A DNA stretch of 64,000 nt from Symsagittifera roscoffensis (GCF_963678635.1 NC_087069.1:14358660-14422659); one strand, 5' to 3'; shown: positions 22,962-35,686, numbered from the stretch's first letter. Numbers and translations are program-made. The notes: generated by a model from the letters alone, not told the origin.

Positions 22962-24819
22962 ACAGTTAAGATATCACTCACTAATTTAGCGCTTTTTTCC
23001 GTTTCAAAAAATATCGATATCTCAAAATTCTCGATTTGTGGGGGGGGGGGGGTCAAAATATCGCTATTTGACCCTAGAAACCGGTCCGCTTACTGTGTTT
23101 TTTACGAAAAACGATATAGGAGTATTAATATAGGCTATATAATTAATAATACTAGTAATACTATACCCCTTCGGGTTCGTTCAATATCCGAATTAAGGTG
23201 CTCAACTCGGAAATTCGCAGTTCGGTGAAGGGTCACTACAGTGCAGAACTGTCGAGCCCCCCACGGATTAATATCTTATTTTTTGTACCAAAAGGGATAC
23301 AAAACTTGTTAACGATACCCAACAGTCGACTGTTGTTGTCGTTGAGCCCCCTCTTGTCACTCCTTGTACTGCTTGCCGGATTTGTCTTCTTCACTAATCC
23401 CTAGACCCTTCCGGATTGAGCGCAAATTAGCATTAACGTACTTAAATACTCAAATAACCCTACAGTACAAGCCTCACAAACGGGCCACAATAATGATTGT
23501 AACGATCTCGACTGATTGATTGATATAATTGACTGTAACAATATTATATCTAACAACAACAAACGGGAGGGTCGGGTCACGTCTCGTCTGGGGGGATGAT
23601 TTCTACTGATTTTATACTTGTATACTGTTTTTGGTTTTTTCGGTTATTTTTCAATTTTTTTGTTTTTTCTTGGGTACTATACTAGTTTGTGTTTGGTTTC
23701 CTATATATCTTTAAGTGTTTTTGGTTCCGCACCAATCAGGAAATGACGGGACCGCGAATCCCCCCACCCTTCCTGGTTCGTGATTTTTCGGTCTTAACTA
23801 GGTTAAAAAGCTATTCACGGGAATCCGGAAGGCTTCCGCATTCCGAACTACCCTTCCGCCCCGGCGGTTAGGGCCTATTAAGGGCGTTATTATGAGCATC
23901 CGCTCGTCGCGGAGTTCTCGTTAACGGTTTTGCCGGTCATGATGTTAAAAAAGAATAACACACAGGAGCGCCATAAAAACATCTATGTAACATTCGCCCG
24001 GAAGTACATATCGACGGAAAATAAAGCTCAGCTATAAAACGACTGGCCAGCGTCTAAGCAAAGCTCTACATGCTTTTCACCGTCTTTACCAAAGCCAGTT
24101 CTTTTGGTGGTCTTTCTAAAATCGGGTCGACAAAAAGGTTACTGTTCTCCGGCTTCGACCAGAACGCTCAAATTAACTTACTTACATGCAAAATTAGTGA
24201 GCTCAGTGGTGGGTCTCAGTATCCCCAGACCTCGAGGTCACTCCTAAAAACAGGTCTACTACTATTTATTATATTACTATTGTTTTTGTTCAGTAGATAA
24301 AAATCATCATCTCCATCGAAGATGGATCAACCCTTTCCCTTAACTCCTAGCTTCTCATCGTCAAAAAACTAATCCAGATGTTAATTAAATTCAATTCAGG
24401 ACATAACGAGGAAGCTAATATTTAGTTTAAAATGATTCAAGTTCAAATCCCAAGACCCCTCCGGATTCCTGAATCCGGGGAAATAACACCCTTATTTCCT
24501 CTCCGGAAGGCTGGTTTCCACCCTTCACCGTTAGTGTGAATGGCCTTGCAACGATTGTAGCGACACAATTGTTGCAACTCGGAGCGGTCTCTGCTAATAT
24601 TCTTTCGTATTCTTCTACCTCTTATCGTCTTTTTCTCATAAGTATCGTCGTTGTTGTTTTCGCAACACCTACCGCTGTTCTGTTTTATTTTGGATTTCTT
24701 CCAAAATGGCCGTTTTTGACGTTTCTCAGAAAGTCTGACGTCATCATTCGAAATTTAAAAAAATTAAAATACCAGAACTTCCCAGCCTTCACGATTTGTC
24801 TAATCGTCTGAATAACTCT
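22962..24819. repeat. Long linker module, copy 3
   Basis: It is near-identical to 160-2010, with a 13-G run at 23040-23052. It keeps the ttgtctaatcgtctg end that copy 2 lost. No gene is seen. Confidence 0.7.
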
Positions 24820-25878
24820 GTTAATCCTCTAAAACTGCCAATTCTCCAGGCTAGCGGCCAACCCTCCGAAACTGTCTTTTTGTCAATTCTGGTCGAATGT
24901 CACAAATATTACTTAAATTTTGTAACAACTTTTATGGAACAATTTTGAACCTTTTTCACAAATTTCTTAGAGTTTTCACCTTTTTTTGTTTTTACAGTTT
25001 CGTTGGGTTGCTAATTTTTATGCTAACATGTAAGTTATTTCAAAATTTTTTTGTTTTAGCCAGAATTTTTCGATTCTGGAACTATAGACTTAGTGTCAGC
25101 TCCCTACTTTTAAACTCGTCGCCCGTGTTAATTAACGGTCTCTCTTTCCTTGTGTGCAGCGCCTCTAGTGCAAGTAATTTGATGCTGCTGGACGCCTGGT
25201 CGATTATCTTTCATTTAAACTCCGACTTACCACTCTCGTTTCCACACTGCCTTATATGTTGTCCAAATGGGGTATCTTCTGTTCGTCAATCCTTGTGGTG
25301 AGATGTCGGACCGTCTGGCCAACATAGATGGATTTGCACCCACAACATTCAAGTCTGCACACCACTTTTGATTTCGGTTCACTGGAAAAGGAGGATTTTA
25401 AAGAGAGAGTACAAGTTTTCATTTTCCTCATCATGAAAACTATCTGCGCATTGGTGATATCGCGCACATTTTTTGCTAATGTCTGGCTTTGGTTCCCCCT
25501 ACATTGGACCATCAAGCTGGATGGTGAATCACTGCTTTAATCAAAAAGGCTTTTTTTCTCAGCCATGTTCTTTTTGTTCTTGCCCTGCCTGATGATCTTT
25601 TTAAGGGCATGCGATGCAACCCGCGACGAAAAATTTTCCGGATGTTGGTTATCCAACCACTGTTCACGGTTGATTTTCATCGCTTTATCATATTCTTCCC
25701 ATGTTGACGTACTGCGGAAAACCCGGTAATCATTTCTTTCAATCACACTTCTCTTGTACTGAAGGGGGCACAGCTTCTGAAATTTAATATGGTACCTGTA
25801 TCTGTTGGTTTTTGATACCACGCACAGTAAATTTTCCTGCTTTTATCATACTAATTTGTAAATCCAAAAATGCCAATG
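24820..25878 (-). mobile_element. 5'-truncated PLE, best-preserved endonuclease and thumb frame
   Basis: This copy, next to long linker 3, keeps the 107-bp endonuclease core (frame 25515-25252, motif IYVGQTVRHLTTRIDEQK) and the undeleted acccgcg. The thumb frame 25821-25537 therefore reads ASHALKKIIRQGKNKK, as expected for a PLE, instead of the shifted SSRLHRMPLKR of other copies. It is still only a 3' fragment. Confidence 0.75.
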
Positions 25879-26550
25879 GTAGGGGTGTAAGGGCTTTCAA
25901 AAATTTTTTTTATAAAACGTGAAGGGTCTACCTTCCCGAATTGGTGAAATTGCTAAGAACCATCCTAAAAATTTTTCACGCTTATTTTTTTGAATAACTG
26001 ATGTTTTTATTAGAAAGCGCAGCTAATTTCTGATCTACTGGTACCAAGATCAACTGGATCTGTCCAGTAGTTCTAAAGTTATTAACCAAAACGTCTTTTT
26101 TCTAAAGTCAAAAAATTTCTCTCTTATAGGTTCCGCCTAACTTTTTTCATAATTCTGTTCTATTTGACCTCAAAATTATTGATCCGAGCTCAAAAAGCCT
26201 ATATTCTTCTATTTCAATGCAAAAAACCCGATCTAAAACGCTCTAGTTGAAAAAATTTGCCAAAAACTATGCTGTTTGGACCCCTCTGGATTGATGAATC
26301 CACTAAATCAAAAACGTTAAGTTCGATTTCTCTGTAACCCGGAAGTTTATCGGCAAACGTGTTTTAAAACCTGTCGATTCACTAGTGAACGTTGTCCGAA
26401 CAACAGTTTTTACTGTCCTAACTCAAACATTTCAAAAAATTTTCCTAGTTTGTATCGTTTCGTTTCTTCAAAAATCAAGAAATTTCGGTTTTTTGTACCC
26501 AAATAGTTCCAACCACTTCCGAACTAAACCTGTTCTACCTAATATACTAG
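25879..26550. repeat. 2-kb unit tail, copy 4
   Basis: This matches 3069-3744. No gene is seen. Confidence 0.7.
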
Positions 26551-26903
26551 TACAGTTAAGATGTCACTCACTAATTTAGCGCTTTTTTCCGTTTCAAAAA
26601 ATATCGATATCTCAAAAATCTCGATTTGTGGGGGGGGGGGTCAAATTATCGCTAGTTTGACCCTAGAAACCGGTCCGCTTACTGTGTTTTTCACAAAAAA
26701 CGATATAGGAGTATTAATAAAGGCTATATAATTAATAAAACTAGTAATACTATACCCTCCGGGTTTGTTCAATATCCGAATTAAGGTGCTTAACTCGGAA
26801 ATTCGCAGTTGGGTGAAGGGTCATTACAGTGCAGCACTGTCGAGCCCCCCACGGATTAATATCTTATTTTTTGTACCAAAAGGGATTGTTAATCCTCATC
26901 TGT
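26551..26903. repeat. Short linker with poly-G run (11 G)
   Basis: The G run is at 26630-26640, with the adjacent inverted repeat. No gene is seen. Confidence 0.7.
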
Positions 26904-27848
26904 TAATCCTCTAAGACTGCCAATTCTCCAGGCTAGCGGCCAACCCTCCGAAACTGTCTTTTTGTCAATTCTGGTCGAATGTCAAAAATATTACTTAAAT
27001 TATGTAACAACTTTAATGTAACAATTTTGAACATTTGTCTCAAATTTCTGAGATTTTTCACCTTTTTTTGTTTTTAAAGTTTCGTTGGGTTGCTAATTTT
27101 TATGCTAACATGTAAATTATTTCCAAATTTTTTGTTTTAGCCAGAGTTTTTCGATTCTGGAACTATAGACTTAGTGTCAGCTCCCTACTTTTAAACTCGT
27201 CGCCCGTGTTAATTACCGGTCTCTCTTTCCTTGTGTTCAGCGCCTCTAATGCAAGTAACTTGATGCTGCTGGACGCATGGTCGATTTTCTTTCATTTAAA
27301 CTCCGACTTGCACCCACAACATTCAAGTCTACACACCACTTTTGATTTCGGTTCACTGGAAAAGGAGGATTTTAAAGTGAGAGTACAAGTTTTCATTTTC
27401 CTCATCATGAAAAATATCTGCGCATTGATGATATCGCGCTTATTTTTTGCTAATGTCTGGCTTTGGTTCCCCCTATATTGGACCATCAAGCTGGATGGTG
27501 AATCACTGCTTTAATCAAAAGGCTTTTTTTCTCAGCCATGTTCTTTTTGTTCTTGCCCTGCCTGATGATCTTTTTAAGGGCATGCGATGCAACCGCGACG
27601 ACCAATTTTCCGGATATTGGTTATCCAACCACTGTTCACGGTTGATTTTCATCGCTTTATCATATTCTTCCCATGTTGACGTACTGCGGAAAACCCGGTA
27701 ATCATTTCTTTCAATCACACTTCTCTTGTACTGAAGGGGGCACAGCTTCTGAAATTTAATATGGTACCTGTATCTGTTGTTTTTTGATACCACGCACAGT
27801 AAATTTTCCTGCTTTTATCATACTAATTTGTAAATCCAAAAATGCCAA
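26904..27848 (-). mobile_element. 5'-truncated PLE lacking the GIY-YIG core
   Basis: It is the same subtype as 4093-5038: short gacttgcaccc junction near 27310, accgcg in the thumb. It shares private changes with 4093-5038 (gtgagagtac, cgcttattttt), so the two are sister copies in different blocks. Confidence 0.75.
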
Positions 27849-28522
27849 TGGTAGGGGTGTAAGGGCTTTCAAAAAATTCTTTTTATAAAACGTGAAGGGT
27901 CTACCTTCCCGAATTGGTGAATTTGCTAAGAACCATCCTAAAAATTTTTCACGCTTACTTTTTTGAATAATTGATGTTTTTATTAGTAAGCGCAGCTAAT
28001 TTCTGACTACTGGTACCAAGATCAACTGGATCTGTCAGTAGTTCCAAAGTTATTAACCAAAACGTCTTTTTTCTAAAGACAAAAATTTTCTCTCTTATAG
28101 GTTCCGCCTAACTTTTTTTCGTAATTCTGTTCTATTCGATCTCAAAATTATTGATCCGAGCTCAAAAAGCCTATATTCTTCTAGTTCAATGCAAAAAACT
28201 TGATCTAAAACGCTCTAGTTGAAAAAATTTGCCAAAAACTATGCTGTTTGGACCCCTCTGGATTGATGAATCCACTAAATCAAAAATGTTAAGTTCGATT
28301 TCTCTGTAACCCGGAAGGTTATCGGCAAACGTGTTTTAAAAGCTGTCGATTCACTAGTGAACGTTGTCCGAACAACAGTTTTTACTGTCCTAACTCAAAC
28401 TTCTCAAAAAATTTTCCTAGTTTGTATCGTTTCGTTTCTTCAAAAATCAAGAAATTTCGGTTTTTTGTACCCAATTAGTTCCAACCACTTCCGAACTAAA
28501 CCTGTTCTACCTAATATACTAG
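27849..28522. repeat. 2-kb unit tail, copy 5
   Basis: This matches the other tails and is closest to copy 2 (ctgactactgg variant). No gene is seen. Confidence 0.7.
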
Positions 28523-28879
28523 TACAGTTAAGATGTCACTCACTAATTTAGCGCTTTTTTCCGTTTCAAAAAATATCGATATCTCAAAAATCTCGATTTG
28601 TGGGGGGGGGGGGTCAAATTATCGCTAGTTTGACCCTAGAAACCGGTCCGCTTACTGTGTTTTTCACAAAAAACGACATAGGAGTATTAATATAGGCTAT
28701 ATAATTTTTAAAACTAGTAATACTATAACCCTTCGGGTATGTTCAATATCCGAATTAAGGTGCTTAACTCGGAAATTCGCAGTTCGGTGATGGGTCACTA
28801 CAGTGCAGCACTGTCGAGCCCCCCACGGATTAATATCTTATTTTTTGTACCAAAAGGGATTGTTAATCCTCATCTGTTA
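28523..28879. repeat. Short linker with poly-G run (12 G)
   Basis: The G run is at 28602-28613, with the adjacent inverted repeat. No gene is seen. Confidence 0.7.
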
Positions 28880-29941
28880 ATCCTCTAAAACTGCCAATTC
28901 TCCAGGCTAGCGGCCAACCCTCCGAAACTGTCTTTTTGTCAATTCTGGTCGAATGTCACAAATATTACTTAAATTATGTAACAACTTTTATGTAACAATT
29001 TTGAACATTTGTCTCAAATTTCTGAGAGTTTTCACTTTTTTGTTTTTACAGTTTCGTTTAATTGCTAATTTTTATGCTAACATGTAAGTTATTTCAAAAT
29101 TTTTTGTTTTAGCCAGAATTTTTCGATTCTGGAACTATAGACTTAGTGTCAGCTCCCTACTTTTAAACTCGTCGCCCGTGTTAATTACCGGTCTCTCTTT
29201 CCTTGTGTGCAGCGCCTCTAATGCAAGTAACTTGATGCTGCTGGACGCCTGGTCGATTATCTTTCATTTAAACTCCGACTTGCACCCACAACATTCAAGT
29301 CTGTACACCACTTTTGATTTCGGTTCACTGGAAAAGGAGGATTTTAAAGAGAGAGTACAAGTTTTCATTTTCCTCATCATGAAAACTATCTGCGCATTGG
29401 TGATATCGCGCACATTTTTTGCTAATGTCTGGCTTTGGTTCCCCCTACATTGGACCATCAAGCTGGATGGTGAATCACTGCTTTAATCAAAAGGTTTTTT
29501 TTCTCAGCCATGTTCTTTTTGTTCTTGCCCTGCCTGATGATCTTTTTAAGGGCATGCGATGCAACCGCGACGACCAATTTTCTGGATATTGGTTATCCAA
29601 CCACTGTTCACGGTTGATTTTCATCGCTTTATCATATTCTTCCCATGTTGACGTACTGCGGAAAACCCGGTAATCATTTCTTTCAATCAAACTTCTCTTG
29701 TACTGAAGGGGGCACAGCTTCTGAAATTTAATATCGTACCTGTATCTGTTGGTTTTTGATACCACCCACAGTAAATTTTCCTGCTTTTATCAATACTAAT
29801 TTGTAAATCCAAAAATGCCAATTTCCCGTTTGTGTTTGGTGTCTCTGTTGTGAACTGTAAATTTGGATGTAGTAAGTTTGCAGCCCGTAGCACTTTTTCA
29901 TAATCACCCTTCACTGTTCTCACTATATCGTCAACGTAACG
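28880..29941 (-). mobile_element. PLE fragment cut in the RT active site, joined directly to copy III
   Basis: This fragment extends further 5' than the other truncated copies and ends inside the RT palm just upstream of YVDD (frame 29962-29687 reads RYVDDIVRTVKG after a foreign start). At 29941/29942 it abuts the 3' end of full-length copy III with no tail or linker between them. The endonuclease core is deleted, as in copy III. Confidence 0.8.
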
Positions 29942-30267
29942 ACAATTCTGGTCGAATGTCACAAATATTACTTAAATTATGTAACAACTTTTATGTAACA
30001 ATTTTGAACATTTGTCTCAAATTTCTGAGAGTTTTCACTTTTTTTGTTTTTACAGTTTCGTTTAATTGCTAATTTTTATGCTAACATGTAAGTTATTTCA
30101 AAATTTTTTGTTTTAGCCAGAATTTTTCGATTCTGGAACTATAGACTTAGTGTCAGCTCCCTATTTTTAAACTCGTCGCCCGTGTTAATTACCGGTCTCT
30201 CTTTCCTTGTGTGCAGCGCCTCTAATGCAAGTAACTTGATGCTGCTGGACGCCTGGTCGATTATCTT

Positions 30268-32678
30268 TCATTTAAACTCCGACTTGCACCCACAACATTC
30301 AAGTCTGTACACCACTTTTGATTTCGGTTCACTGGAAAAGGAGGATTTTAAAGAGAGAGTACAAGTTTTCATTTTCCTCATCATGAAAACTATCTGCGCA
30401 TTGGTGATATCGCGCACATTTTTTGCTAATGTCTGGCTTTGGTTCCCCCTACATTGGACCATCAAGCTGGATGGTGAATCACTGCTTTAATCAAAAGGCT
30501 TTTTTTCTCAGCCATGTTCTTTTTGTTCTTGCCCTGCCTGATGATCTTTTTAAGGGCATGCGATGCAACCGCGACGACCAATTTTCTGGATATTGGTTAT
30601 CCAACCACTGTTCACGGTTGATTTTCATCGCTTTATCACATTCTTTCCATGTTGACGTACTGCGGAAAACCCGGTAATCATTTCTTTCAATCAAACTTCT
30701 CTTGTACTGAAGGGGGCACAGCTTCTGAAATTTAATATGGTACCTGTGTCTGTTGGTTTTTGATACCACCCACAGTAAATTTTCCTGCTTTTATCAATAC
30801 TAATTTGTAAATCCAAAATTGCCAATTTCCCGTTTGTGTTTGGTGTCTCTGTTGTGAACTGTAAATTTGGATGTAGTAAGTTTGCAGCCCGTAGCACTTT
30901 TTCATAATCACCCTTCACTGTTCTCACTATATCGTCAACGTAACGGAGAAATAACTTAGCTTGCACTGACATATTTTTCTCTCTTATCGCGATGCATTTT
31001 CTACAAAACCAGACGGTTTCACTTATATTTCGATACTCATCATTTGATATATCGCCGCTTTTTAATTATACCAGTTCAAACAGCATTCACATTCTACACC
31101 ATTTGACATGTACGTGGTTTTCTTATTGCACTCGGGACAGATTCCATTAAAATCTTTTTCGGGCATAAATATTAAGGAAGTATCCCTCGATAGTGCAGTT
31201 TCGTATTGCTTCAGATTTGCTAAAATAACGGCAAGAAATGCCCCCATTGCCAGACCGTCTTTCTGAACGTACCATGTTCCGCACATGAAATGGACTTGAC
31301 TAACTGCCATGTTCAACATTCTCTTCATGGTTTTCCTAGCAATTGATGGTGGTTCATCTTGCTCATACAGTTTTCTCAGAGCTATGTCTGTTGCTTCTTT
31401 CAGTGGAACTTTTGTATAAAACCTCTTCACATCTAGAGATATCAAATTTTCATTGGGCTCAAGATTAGTGCTCACTAAGAATATTTTCGCAACTTGTGAG
31501 TTGGTTTCGATGTTTGCGCCCTCAATTTTCCCAAAAAATTTTGCAAAAACCTTGTTCAAATTATAATAAGAGCTACCAGGCAATGAGAGGACCGGTCTCA
31601 ATGAGGTATTCTCTTTATGCACCTTCGCCAACCCATATAGCCTGGCGGGCTGCCCCCCAGTAGTCCTCAACCCAGTAGTCCTCAACCTGTAGAGATTTTC
31701 ACTTATTTAGTCTCTTTTCCTCATAGCCAACAACTACTTATTGATGTCTCTTTCTAACTTCAAAAAAATCGCATCACTTGTTCCTTTACTTTCGCTGAAT
31801 TGATTTGAATCTAATGTATCCGGCAACTTTTTCTCGTACTGTCCTTCCTCATTACACAAAAAACCACGCCCTTGTCATACGGTACCGCAACCAATCCATT
31901 ACTCTTCAGATACTTTCGGGCCTTCTCAACGCCTTTGTCAGAAGGTGTTTGTTTCACCCTTTTAGCATTGGCTTTTGCCACAGCTTCGATCTCACAAAGG
32001 GCCTCCCCGGGGACTGTACAACTTTTGAGATCAGATAGAAAGATGTCAATATCGGCGAGAAAGTGTGTCTCATTAATTTTATTCCTGACGGGATGTTTCG
32101 GCCCTAATGCCAACACTTGTTGCACCCAATTTGCTAATACAACATCATCAAGAGCTCTTACCGAACCCTCACCTTGCTTCCCTAGAGGTCGGTCTTGCCT
32201 TTCTGATAGATTCATTAGCTTCTTATGATGGGTCTCGTTGACTGTTGTTGTTTGTATTTGTCCCTAAGACTTAAGTATTTCATTACCGAAGGTCAAAACT
32301 TCTCATCTACACCCCTCTGTACTGCGCCTCTCGCCCTTTCTAGTTTGACTTCAATGTTTTTCTCATCTGTCCTTGCCTTGTTAATCTCCTTTCTTAGAAG
32401 TTATGTCTGAAAACTGTGTACCGCATGGTTTGAAAACACCCATTTTCCGGTACCCTGAACCTCAAAAAATCAGGTACAATGTCGCTTTCTAGACAAACTT
32501 TCAAAAATTTAACACGTTGGTGACAGTATATAAATTTAATATATATGGACGCAAGGAATAATTTCCAACTGAGTTTGTTTTTTAAAGTCCAAATCAAGGT
32601 TGGAGATGGGAGTACAACTGTGCTCATTGGTTTGCAGAGCCACGAGGAATAAACCACATGTGACACAAAGCAACACAA
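30268..32678 (-). pseudogene. Broken PLE polyprotein, copy III
   Basis: Pieces are 32678-32394, 32215-31811, 31685-31062 (RT fingers and palm), 30972-30691 (YVDD), 30769-30491 (thumb) and 30465-30268 (endonuclease linker without its core). The breakpoints match copies I and II, so the damage predates the multiplication of this unit. Confidence 0.85.
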
Positions 32679-32840
32679 ATAACATAACTCTAACTCACCC
32701 TCTCCGTTGAAGACTCCTCGTCAGTCGGACAAACAGTTACCTCGCCTCTGTTCACAAGTCTTCTTTTCTCCGCCCTCATTCTCGATTGAGACTTTTTTCG
32801 TGTTTGAACAAAGCTGGGACAAAACAGATGGCAGGTTGTC

Positions 32841-33344
32841 TCAGTGTTCGAAAACAATCCGCGAAGACTTTAGTTCCAGCTCGACATCCTGGTGCAGTGC
32901 CTGATATTCGTTGACCAGCTCCGTTCTTCTCTTACTCTTTGAAAAGAGACACTTCGTAATAGGAATGACAAGAATAACCTGGCTGAACAGCTGGTTCCTG
33001 ATATCTGGTATACCTTTTCTCTGACAGTATACAATTGTGCTGATATTTGTCAGTGTCTTCAGGATTTCTGTCAATTCCTCTGCAGTGTAAGCTCTGTAAT
33101 TGTTAGTACGGTGGCTGTTGATAGAATTATTGATGATGTCGTGCCAGACCACCAGTTGACAATGTGTGTCTGCTAGAGCAGCCCTGCAGAGTAGGCTTGC
33201 GAGGTTCTTCTGTGGGATTGCGGTGTTCGGGTTTAAAGAAAGTCCAGGAATAGCCGACATTTTGTGCAGAAATGGTTCTTTTTCCGGGTTGCTAAGTTGA
33301 TCCAGGCTGTGGTAGAGGGAGCTAACCGCTACAATGTAGACCAT
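32841..33344 (-). CDS. Conserved 167-aa ORF upstream of the PLE RT, copy III
   Basis: This is the same product as at 9036-9539, open to 33461 if the upstream Met is used. One substitution changes SQGILVIPI to SQVILVIPI. Function unknown. Confidence 0.6.
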   Translation of the reverse strand: MVYIVAVSSLYHSLDQLSNPEKEPFLHKMSAIPGLSLNPNTAIPQKNLASLLCRAALADTHCQLVVWHDIINNSINSHRTNNYRAYTAEELTEILKTLTNISTIVYCQRKGIPDIRNQLFSQVILVIPITKCLFSKSKRRTELVNEYQALHQDVELELKSSRIVFEH

Positions 33345-33745
33345 TTTAATTCTAACATGGTAAAATATAAAAAAAAATTCCTCTTTAAAGATTTTTCCAT
33401 TAAAAAAGGGAAAAAAATTGAAATTACGTGTAGGAGAGACTGTAATTGAGATTTGGCTCAACGCCGTAGGTTTTCAAAAATTTATATCTAGATATTTTGA
33501 GAATGCAGTAAAATTGTAAATTCAAACAAACGTTCTTGCACATTTTTGTGCATCTCCAGGTTTTAAAAATTCTAAACTATCTGTACAAAATGATCATGAA
33601 AAGTGTCATACACATCATTATTTCAAAATTTAAAAAATTCAACCAAACAAAACTTTACAAATATTACTGAAATTATGTAACAACTATTATGTAACAGTTT
33701 TAAACATTTGTCACAAATTTCTGAGATTTTTCACCTTTTTTTTTT

Positions 33746-35450
33746 ACTTCAAGGGGCAAGCCTCAGAAACTCCAATTTCTTGATTCAAATATGAAATCAA
33801 AAATGGAGCCACATATTTCTAATTATCAAACGTTTCAATTTTATCTTTACCTTCAGTCCAAACACGTAGACACGAGACTAGCAAGAGCCAATATATAGTT
33901 TTACCTGATCAGGCATAACATTGTGTACAAGGCAGCAGCACTTGTTAAAGTAGTTCTTTCAAAGTTCACAAGGACGCCGATTATGGAATAATGCGTTTTC
34001 ATTTGGAGAGACGCGATCTCAGACGCCTGGAGCGCTTCTGGAGCAAAAAACTTTTAAAGTATTACAGCTATCTCAAAAAATGAATACATTAACAATTTAC
34101 GGGCTCTAGAGATATTGGAGTGTTCCTACAACTAACAGAGCTTCGTCTTCTCTCAAGCCTGGACCATAAAAAAGATAGGCTCCCATATCTATCGGAAAAC
34201 CAGTAATTGAATCTGAGAACAACGGGAAGTTTCAAACACGCCAGCGTTGGAAAGGAAACTGCACGAGAAATCAAATCTTAAAGGTAAGATGGAAAGATGT
34301 AACCTAAAATTATATAGACAACATCATCTGTACATGAACAATTGCGTGGGAGAGCTAATGGTGCAGCAACAACAGGACAAAAATCTAATGATACGAAAAT
34401 GACCAAGGCTTATAAACTCAAAGCTGTAAATGAACAGTAACAACACCAATAACAACATCATCAAAAACAACAACAACAACAACAACAATAATAATAACAA
34501 GTACACGAACAACAAAAATAACCGCAATAAAAAAAACATGATTTGCATCAAGCAAGAGGTAACACTTCATCTATTTTAAATCAGTCATTCTACAAAACTC
34601 AAAAACTTAAGCAAAAGAAATCACAGTCCTCTCAGTGGGACACATAAAAAATGGTTGAGGTACAGAATGGGACCAGCTAAAAATTCCTGTCTATCGGTTT
34701 AAAACGTCTGAACGAGACAAACCTACACTAAGTGCTTTTTTTAGGCAATTATGGTGTGTTAAAACAATCCAAGTATGACGCTTCTAAGTTTCAGAAATTG
34801 AGCACTACTGGTTAAGAAACTTGTGAAACTGAAGCGACTGCCTTTTGATCCACAGGAAGATAAGCCAGATGCCGAGAGATATCGGAAGTAAAAGAACTAG
34901 GAAAAACTTTAAAAGCAATGGAATATACGTATGAGTTTTGCTAGGACAAAGAAAGGCAAGCCGAACGTGATATTGGAAGCCGCCAAAACATGCATCCCAT
35001 TATACAGGTCACTGTTTGAAATACATAGAGAAAAACTACTTGGCTGAATTATAATTTAAAAGCAGAAAACAAATAATGTCTTTGATGGAAAAATTCAATG
35101 GTACATTTTTGAAGGGCCCCTCTATTCCTTATATCGTCAATTTTGCGTAGTTATTCGTTTCGAAAGAAGAAAACACATAAAACTCTAACAAATGTACACT
35201 TTTCTTGGATATAAGCAATTTGTAAAGATAAATTCCCCTCAAAGAAGCCAATGACAGCGCCTGTAGATTTTAAACGTTTGGGCGAAAAGACTAGCTGTAG
35301 GGCAGCGAATAGCTTATGGAACGTAAGTTACGTAGTTAAGAGACCAAATAATGGGGTCTATAGCCATCAAACCAAAACTATGCTCCAAAAAACTGCAAAA
35401 ATTAGGGTCGCAGAATGCCTACATGAAAACCTGCACGACTATCTGTAAAC
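33746..35450. repeat. Diverged relative of the array spacer; no gene seen
   Basis: Patches align in order with 11960-12610: caagcctcaga, gacacgagactagc, cctgatcaggc, and, from 35275 on, actagctgtagggcagcg, ttaagagaccaaat, aatgcctacatgaaaa. Similarity is clearly lower than between array copies. This points to an older repeat family that the array invaded or grew from. A (AAC)n/(AAT)n microsatellite lies at about 34465-34500. Confidence 0.6.
34412..34453. repeat. Left copy of a 41-bp repeat that recurs at the scaffold gap
   Basis: The segment taaactcaaagctgtaaa... to caccaataac recurs at 35446-35486 with two mismatches. The right copy ends exactly at the N run, where the (AAC)n microsatellite would follow. 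Confidence 0.7.
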
Positions 35451-35486
35451 TCAAAGCTGTAAACGAACACTAACAACACCAATAAC

Positions 35487-35686
35487 NNNNNNNNNNNNNN
35501 NNNNNNNNNNNNNNNNNNNNNNNNNNNNNNNNNNNNNNNNNNNNNNNNNNNNNNNNNNNNNNNNNNNNNNNNNNNNNNNNNNNNNNNNNNNNNNNNNNNN
35601 NNNNNNNNNNNNNNNNNNNNNNNNNNNNNNNNNNNNNNNNNNNNNNNNNNNNNNNNNNNNNNNNNNNNNNNNNNNNNNNNNNNNNN
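35487..35686. other. Scaffold gap, exactly 200 N
   Basis: The run is 200 unknown bases long. The round number suggests a placeholder of unknown true size. Reading frames across it are meaningless. Confidence 0.99.

Larger units (their letters stand above)
1..33745 (-). repeat. Tandem array of Penelope-like elements
   Basis: The whole stretch is built from repeated modules in one orientation, with PLE coding on the minus strand. The marker sequence gttaatcctctaaaactgcc recurs near 2011, 4093, 6075 (one mismatch), 14470, 16436, 24820, 26904 and 28880, giving units of 1966-2084 bp where two truncated units adjoin. The long linker starts at 160, 12618 and 22962, so blocks 2 and 3 start 10344 bp apart and blocks 1 and 2 start 12458 bp apart. 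The size difference reflects an extra truncated unit in block 1. Copies differ by scattered substitutions and small indels. PLEs are known to integrate as head-to-tail partial dimers with pseudo-LTRs, but the higher-order block duplication looks secondary. Boundaries are read by eye and good to about 10-20 bp. Confidence 0.9.
29942..33745 (-). mobile_element. Nearly full-length PLE, copy III, at the array edge
   Basis: It has the same domain order as copy I. The 3' pseudo-LTR is at about 29958-30090. The 5' pseudo-LTR starts at 33656 and is cut at about 33745, where unrelated spacer-like sequence begins (acttcaaggggcaagcctcag), so this is the right-hand end of the array. Confidence 0.85.
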
